A stretch of 9,185 nt of DNA from assembly GCA_025352765.1 (NCBI GenBank), contig JANXSI010000133.1, positions 1 through 9,185 of the forward strand, read 5' to 3'. The stretch comes from Devosia sp. Its GTDB lineage: Bacteria > Pseudomonadota > Alphaproteobacteria > Rhizobiales > Devosiaceae. A model generated the notes under the pieces. It saw only the letters and a list, made by a program, of their open reading frames with translations, searched no databases and was not told the DNA's origin. Made by a program: the position numbers and the translations under genes. Of the stretch, positions 6,486 to 9,185 are shown piece by piece (position 1 is the stretch's first letter; each line of letters begins with the position of its first letter).

Positions 6486-7988
6486 ATGACGACGATCGGC
6501 CGCACATTCTATCCGGTGCAGACCAGCATGGAGCAGATCGGCCGCATGCAGGACCGCTTCGCGGCGCTGCAGAAGCAACTGGCCACCGGACAGAAGGCCT
6601 CCAATCTCGCCGAGATGGGATCGACCCGCTATTTCAGCCTGTCGGTTCGGGCCCGGGCCAACCGGATTTCGGGCTATGGCGAAAGCATCGACATGGTCAA
6701 CCTCAGGCTCGATGCCTTCAACCAGGTGACCACCAGCCTCGAGAAGGTGGCGCAATCGGCGCGCACCGCCATTACCCCCAGCGCCTTCGGTTCGAGCGCA
6801 TTCAGCTACGGTACGGTGCCGAGCCTGGCGCGGGCCAATCTCGACCAGATGGTCGACCTGCTCAACACCGACGTCAACGGCCGCTATCTGTTCAGCGGCG
6901 CCAAGACCGACCAGAAGCCGGTACAGGGCACATCTGCCATTCTCGACGGCGCCGGCGGCAAGGCAGGCTTTTCGCAGGTGGCGGCCGAGCGCCAGCAAGC
7001 CGATGTCGGCAACGGCCTCGGACGGCTGACGCTGACGGGCGCCACCGACACCGTGACGCTGAGCGAGGACGGGGCACATCCGTTCGGCTTCAAGCTCTCG
7101 ACCGTGACCTCGACCGGCAGTGCGCCGGTGACGCTGACGCAGCCCAACGGCACTGCGCCGCAAACGGCGTCGATCCAATTCACCGGCGTGCCGATCGCCG
7201 GGCAGACCGTTTCGGTCGGCCTGACGCTGCCCGATGGCTCGTCCGATACGGTGACGCTGACGGCGGTGACCGGGACGCCGGGAGCCGGCGAGTTCCAGAT
7301 CGGAGCCGACGTCAACACCACGGCCGCCAATTTCAAAACGGCGCTCCAGAGTTCGCTGACCACCGAGGGCGGGACCACGCTGGCCGCAGCCTCCAACAAC
7401 GCCGCCGCTAACAATTTCTTCAACGCCCAGGGCCAGCAGGTGATGCGGGTGCCTGGGCCGAACTTCGCCACGGCGACGTCGCTGGTAGTGGCCGATCCGA
7501 CGACTACCGTGATCTGGTACCAGGGCGGCAACGACACCAACGCCCGCGCCTCGGTGCAGGCCAAGGTCGACGACAACCAGACCGTGTCCTACGGGGCGCA
7601 GGCCAACGAGATGGGCACGCTGCAGATGATGCGCAGCTTTGCGGTGCTGGCGGTTCAGAATTTCACCACCTCCGATCCGACGTCGGAAGGACGCTACGAC
7701 GCGATCGCCAGCCGCAACGCCGATCGCATGTCGCCGATCCAGAGCGGGCAACAGGGGTCGCTCGAGCTGCTGGCGGTGGAGCTGAGCAACACCAAGGTGG
7801 CCATGGCCGATATCTCGACGCGGCACGATGCCTATGTTGAGCAGCTCAACAGCATGGTGAGCAAGGTCGAGACGGTGCCCGACGAACAGACGGCGGCGGA
7901 ATTGCTGGCCCTGCAGACGCGGCTGCAGGCGAGCTATCAGGCGACGTCGATGATCTCGCAGCTCTCGCTGGTCAACTACATCAAATAG
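6486..7988 (+). CDS. flgL: Flagellar hook-associated protein 3, FlgL (flagellin family)
   Basis: FlgL forms the second junction layer, which contacts flagellin. It has 500 residues, against 317 in E. coli. The N-terminal helical domain (about 1-135) includes the flagellin-like LQKQLATGQKASNLAEMGS and ends NTDVNGRYLFSGAKTD, the usual FlgL transition. The C-terminal helices (about 420-500) contain ELLAVELSNTKVAMADIS and LLALQTRLQASYQATSMIS and end LSLVNYIK. The extra length is a Thr/Ser/Gly-rich beta region at about 175-370. Part of it (about 228-315) resembles in layout the insertion in FlgE. No cysteine is present. It is the last gene of the + strand run; flaF on the other strand ends 90 bp beyond its stop. 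Confidence 0.94.
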   Translation: MTTIGRTFYPVQTSMEQIGRMQDRFAALQKQLATGQKASNLAEMGSTRYFSLSVRARANRISGYGESIDMVNLRLDAFNQVTTSLEKVAQSARTAITPSAFGSSAFSYGTVPSLARANLDQMVDLLNTDVNGRYLFSGAKTDQKPVQGTSAILDGAGGKAGFSQVAAERQQADVGNGLGRLTLTGATDTVTLSEDGAHPFGFKLSTVTSTGSAPVTLTQPNGTAPQTASIQFTGVPIAGQTVSVGLTLPDGSSDTVTLTAVTGTPGAGEFQIGADVNTTAANFKTALQSSLTTEGGTTLAAASNNAAANNFFNAQGQQVMRVPGPNFATATSLVVADPTTTVIWYQGGNDTNARASVQAKVDDNQTVSYGAQANEMGTLQMMRSFAVLAVQNFTTSDPTSEGRYDAIASRNADRMSPIQSGQQGSLELLAVELSNTKVAMADISTRHDAYVEQLNSMVSKVETVPDEQTAAELLALQTRLQASYQATSMISQLSLVNYIK

Positions 7989-8026
7989 AACGTCGATGTA
8001 TCGGCAGAGTGTGGCGCGCGAGCTGT

Positions 8027-8049
8027 CAGTCGCGCGCGTCGCGCGACTG
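8027..8049. terminator. GC-rich stem-loop between convergent flgL and flaF
   Basis: A perfect 10-bp stem (CAGTCGCGCG with CGCGCGACTG) closes a 3-nt loop, in the 90-bp gap between the flgL and flaF stop codons. There is no T-run on either side, so it is not a classic intrinsic terminator. Its position suggests a two-way transcription barrier or a protective 3' hairpin. Confidence 0.5.
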
Positions 8050-8052
8050 CGT

Positions 8053-8080
8053 CCGGCGTGCGCGCTGGAACGGCGGTTTT
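8053..8080 (+). terminator. Possible Rho-independent terminator of the flgE-flgK-flgL transcript
   Basis: CCGGCGT (8053-8059) can pair with ACGGCGG (8070-8076) with one mismatch, and TTTT follows at 8077-8080. It overlaps the flaF stop codon by two bases. The stem is weak, so this is tentative. Confidence 0.35.
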
Positions 8081-8456
8081 ACTCGGGGGCGTTGGCGCGG
8101 AGACCGGCAGCGAGCTGACGGTTGATGTTGATCAGCACGTCGAGCTTGGAGGCCACTGGTTCGGCCTGCAGCGACAGCGATTGCTTCATCACGAAGATCC
8201 CGAGATTGGCAACGTTCTGGCGCACGTCGATCGGCAGCGGGCTGTCCTCGCGGGTGACCGAGGTCATGAACACTGTCCACAGCCGGCGATTGAACTGCAG
8301 GGCGTTGGCCAGTTCGAGGCGTGGAATGCTGTCCCAGTCGTCGCGCATACGCTGCAGATTTGAGGCCGAACGCGACAGCAGGTTGGCTTCGAGATCACGC
8401 GGGTTTGTCGTCCGCTGCCCCGTCTGCTGGTACGCCGAGGCTGCCTGATTCTGCAT
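8079..8456 (-). CDS. flaF: Flagellar biosynthesis regulatory protein FlaF
   Basis: FlaF is a small cytoplasmic protein of alphaproteobacteria that promotes flagellin synthesis and export, working against or together with FlbT. The chosen start gives 125 residues beginning MQNQAASAYQQTGQ, the usual FlaF opening. Family features are NPRDLEANLLSRSA, the RDDWDS segment near 38-43, NALQFNRRLWTVF and INRQLAAGL near the end. An earlier in-frame ATG at 8477 would add seven residues (MSRNFFP). I prefer 8456 because AGGAA lies 10 nt before it, while nothing like a Shine-Dalgarno precedes 8477. The gene overlaps the end of flbT by 62 bp in another frame, which suggests translational coupling. It converges on flgL. 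Confidence 0.9.
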   Translation of the reverse strand: MQNQAASAYQQTGQRTTNPRDLEANLLSRSASNLQRMRDDWDSIPRLELANALQFNRRLWTVFMTSVTREDSPLPIDVRQNVANLGIFVMKQSLSLQAEPVASKLDVLININRQLAAGLRANAPE

Positions 8457-8832
8457 GGGAAAGAAGTTCCTGCTCATACTGGACGAGCCGCTTGGCGGCC
8501 CTCAGAGCTTTGTAAAGAGCCCCGGTTAATATGTCGTTGTTAATTTCCTCTACAATGGGAATTGTTGAGGGCGCCGCGTGGATGATGTCGTCGACCAGCT
8601 GGAAGTACTCGGCCCGCACGGTCTCGATGTTGTCGTCGAGGTACATCAGCTGCACCGCCAGGTAGATCCGCTTCGCAGGCGAATTGGCGGTTGCGGGCGT
8701 CAGGATGTCCTTTTCACGCAGGATCGGCGATTTGCCGTCGATGAACAGCCGGGTGCGCTGATCGGAATTGGTGATGACGCAATTGCCGACGATCAGGCGT
8801 TCGTGGGGCTTCAACTCGACTTTGAGAGACAT
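8395..8832 (-). CDS. flbT: Flagellin mRNA regulator FlbT
   Basis: FlbT is a cytoplasmic post-transcriptional regulator; in Caulobacter it acts on the 5' leader of flagellin mRNA and promotes its decay when the hook is unfinished. The 145-residue length fits the family. Matching features are MSLKVELKPHERLIVGNCVI at the N-terminus, then RTRLFIDGKSPILREKDIL, YLAVQLMYL and the helical C-half (EINNDILTGALYKALRAAKR). The frame extends 30 codons further upstream, but those codons (MRATPGPCSK onward) match nothing in FlbT and lie in a hairpin-rich leader, so Met at 8832 is chosen. No strong Shine-Dalgarno is seen. The 3' end overlaps flaF, and the flagellin gene it should control lies 143 bp upstream on the same strand. 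Confidence 0.93.
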   Translation of the reverse strand: MSLKVELKPHERLIVGNCVITNSDQRTRLFIDGKSPILREKDILTPATANSPAKRIYLAVQLMYLDDNIETVRAEYFQLVDDIIHAAPSTIPIVEEINNDILTGALYKALRAAKRLVQYEQELLSHAESGSLGVPADGAADDKPA

Positions 8833-8860
8833 GGCAAGACTCGCGTGAACTCGCTCGACC

Positions 8861-8888
8861 ATACCCGATCGGGGTGACCAAAGGGTAT
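8861..8888 (-). repeat. Inverted repeats in the flbT leader
   Basis: ATACCC (8861-8866) pairs with GGGTAT (8883-8888) across 16 nt. Inside and overlapping is the perfect 10-bp palindrome CCCGATCGGG (8864-8873). Both lie 29-56 nt before the flbT start, so they could fold in the flbT leader RNA or be a protein-binding site. Function is not known; the two foldings exclude each other. Confidence 0.4.
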
Positions 8889-8900
8889 CGGCTTTCGAGC

Positions 8901-8919
8901 AGGGCCCGGGGGTGGCCCT
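8901..8919 (-). repeat. Second small stem-loop downstream of the flagellin terminator
   Basis: AGGGCC (8901-8906) and GGCCCT (8914-8919) form a 6-bp stem with a 7-nt loop. It lies 7 nt beyond the flagellin terminator stem on the minus strand and may reinforce termination or protect the 3' end of the flagellin mRNA. Confidence 0.35.
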
Positions 8920-8951
8920 CAAAGCAGAAGGCGGGCACGGGGCCCGCCTTC
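8920..8951 (-). terminator. Hairpin terminator of the flagellin gene
   Basis: On the minus strand a perfect 10-bp stem (GAAGGCGGGC with GCCCGCCTTC, at 8951-8942 and 8936-8927) has a 5-nt loop and is followed by TGCTTTG, a short broken T-tract. It begins 24 nt after the flagellin stop codon. It should largely separate flagellin transcription from flbT-flaF. Confidence 0.72.
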
Positions 8952-8975
8952 CGGTATTTCAGACTGCAGCAGAGA

Positions 8976-9185
8976 TTACTGGAGCAGGCGGAGGACGTTC
9001 TGGTCGGACTGCGAGGCCAGCGACAGGGCCTTGGTCGAAAGGCTCTGGCGGGTCTGCAGGGCGAGCAGGTTGGCGGCTTCCTGGTTGGAGTCGGCGAGCG
9101 TCAGGTTCGAGGCACCGGTCTGCAGGGTGTTGATCAGGGCCTTGGTGAAGTCCTGACGGGTCTGCACGACCGAGAGGTTCGAACC
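8976..9185 (-). CDS. Flagellin, C-terminal end (5' part outside window)
   Basis: The frame is open from the right edge (base 9185) to a TAA whose complement is at 8976-8978, giving the last 69 residues. They read GSNLSVVQTRQDFTKALIN, then NTLQTGASNLTLADSNQEAA, and end LSLASQSDQNVLRLLQ. This is the conserved flagellin D0/D1 C-terminus of alphaproteobacterial filaments, in which the terminal helix packs inside the filament core and mediates polymerisation. Leu at regular spacing and no cysteine fit this. The GTG at 9165-9167 is an internal valine, not a start. Which flagellin paralogue this is (fliC, flaA or fljK style naming) cannot be told. The next genes on this strand are flbT and flaF, regulators of flagellin expression. 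Confidence 0.93.
   Translation of the reverse strand, partial: GSNLSVVQTRQDFTKALINTLQTGASNLTLADSNQEAANLLALQTRQSLSTKALSLASQSDQNVLRLLQ

Noticed and set aside
8884..8892. GCCGATAC on the minus strand, resembling a sigma-28 -10 element, upstream of flbT
   Set aside because: No TAAA-like -35 sequence lies at the required spacing, and these bacteria usually do not rely on FliA-type flagellar promoters.
8902..8918. GG-N10-GC spacing on the minus strand as a sigma-54 promoter for flbT
   Set aside because: Only the invariant bases match; the flanking TGGCAC and TTGC bases are absent, and the site lies within a GC-rich stem-loop.
1..9185. CRISPR arrays, tRNA or rRNA genes, insertion sequences, phage or toxin-antitoxin genes
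   Set aside because: No short spaced repeats, no structural RNA signatures, no transposase-like proteins and no terminal inverted repeats were seen. All long frames are explained by chemotaxis, metabolic or flagellar genes.

Overview
The window looks like chromosomal DNA of a motile, high-GC alphaproteobacterium, most likely in the Hyphomicrobiales (Bradyrhizobium/Rhodopseudomonas-like or a relative). The evidence is the FlbT and FlaF flagellin regulators found in alphaproteobacteria, the flagellin C-terminus, the rhizobial-type MetA and a sigma-54 promoter in front of the hook gene. The genus cannot be fixed from the sequence alone.

Layout. Bases 1-801 (+) are the 3' part of a methyl-accepting chemotaxis protein (MCP) gene that starts outside the window. 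Its stop codon directly abuts the stop codon of metA (802-1734, -), an O-acyl-homoserine synthase of methionine biosynthesis. Upstream of metA on the same strand is a conserved P-loop ATPase of unknown role (1783-2649, -). A divergent region of about 230 bp (2650-2876) follows, carrying a near-consensus sigma-54 promoter plus candidate IHF and enhancer sites that point towards flgE. Then comes a tight flagellar run on the + strand: flgE (hook), flgK (hook-filament junction 1) and flgL (junction 3), 2877-7988. Converging on it from the other strand are flaF (8079-8456), overlapped by flbT (8395-8832), and upstream of these the 3' end of a flagellin gene (8976-9185) with its own hairpin terminator.

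How the genes work together. FlgE polymerises into the hook. FlgK and FlgL form the junction on which flagellin, the product of the gene cut at the right edge, assembles into the filament. FlbT and FlaF tune flagellin production after transcription and its export. The sigma-54 promoter places flgE-flgK-flgL in the late class of the flagellar hierarchy. The MCP would feed the chemotaxis pathway that steers the motor. metA and its P-loop neighbour are unrelated metabolic or unknown genes.

Most of the window is ordinary flagellar DNA. The feature most worth a second look is the MCP: 119 bp at the window's left edge recur without a mismatch 567 bp (189 codons, 27 heptads) downstream in the same frame. 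This suggests a recently duplicated signalling hairpin in one receptor, or an assembly artefact. Second are the layered regulatory sites in front of flgE and the alanine at the acyl-donor-specificity position of MetA.
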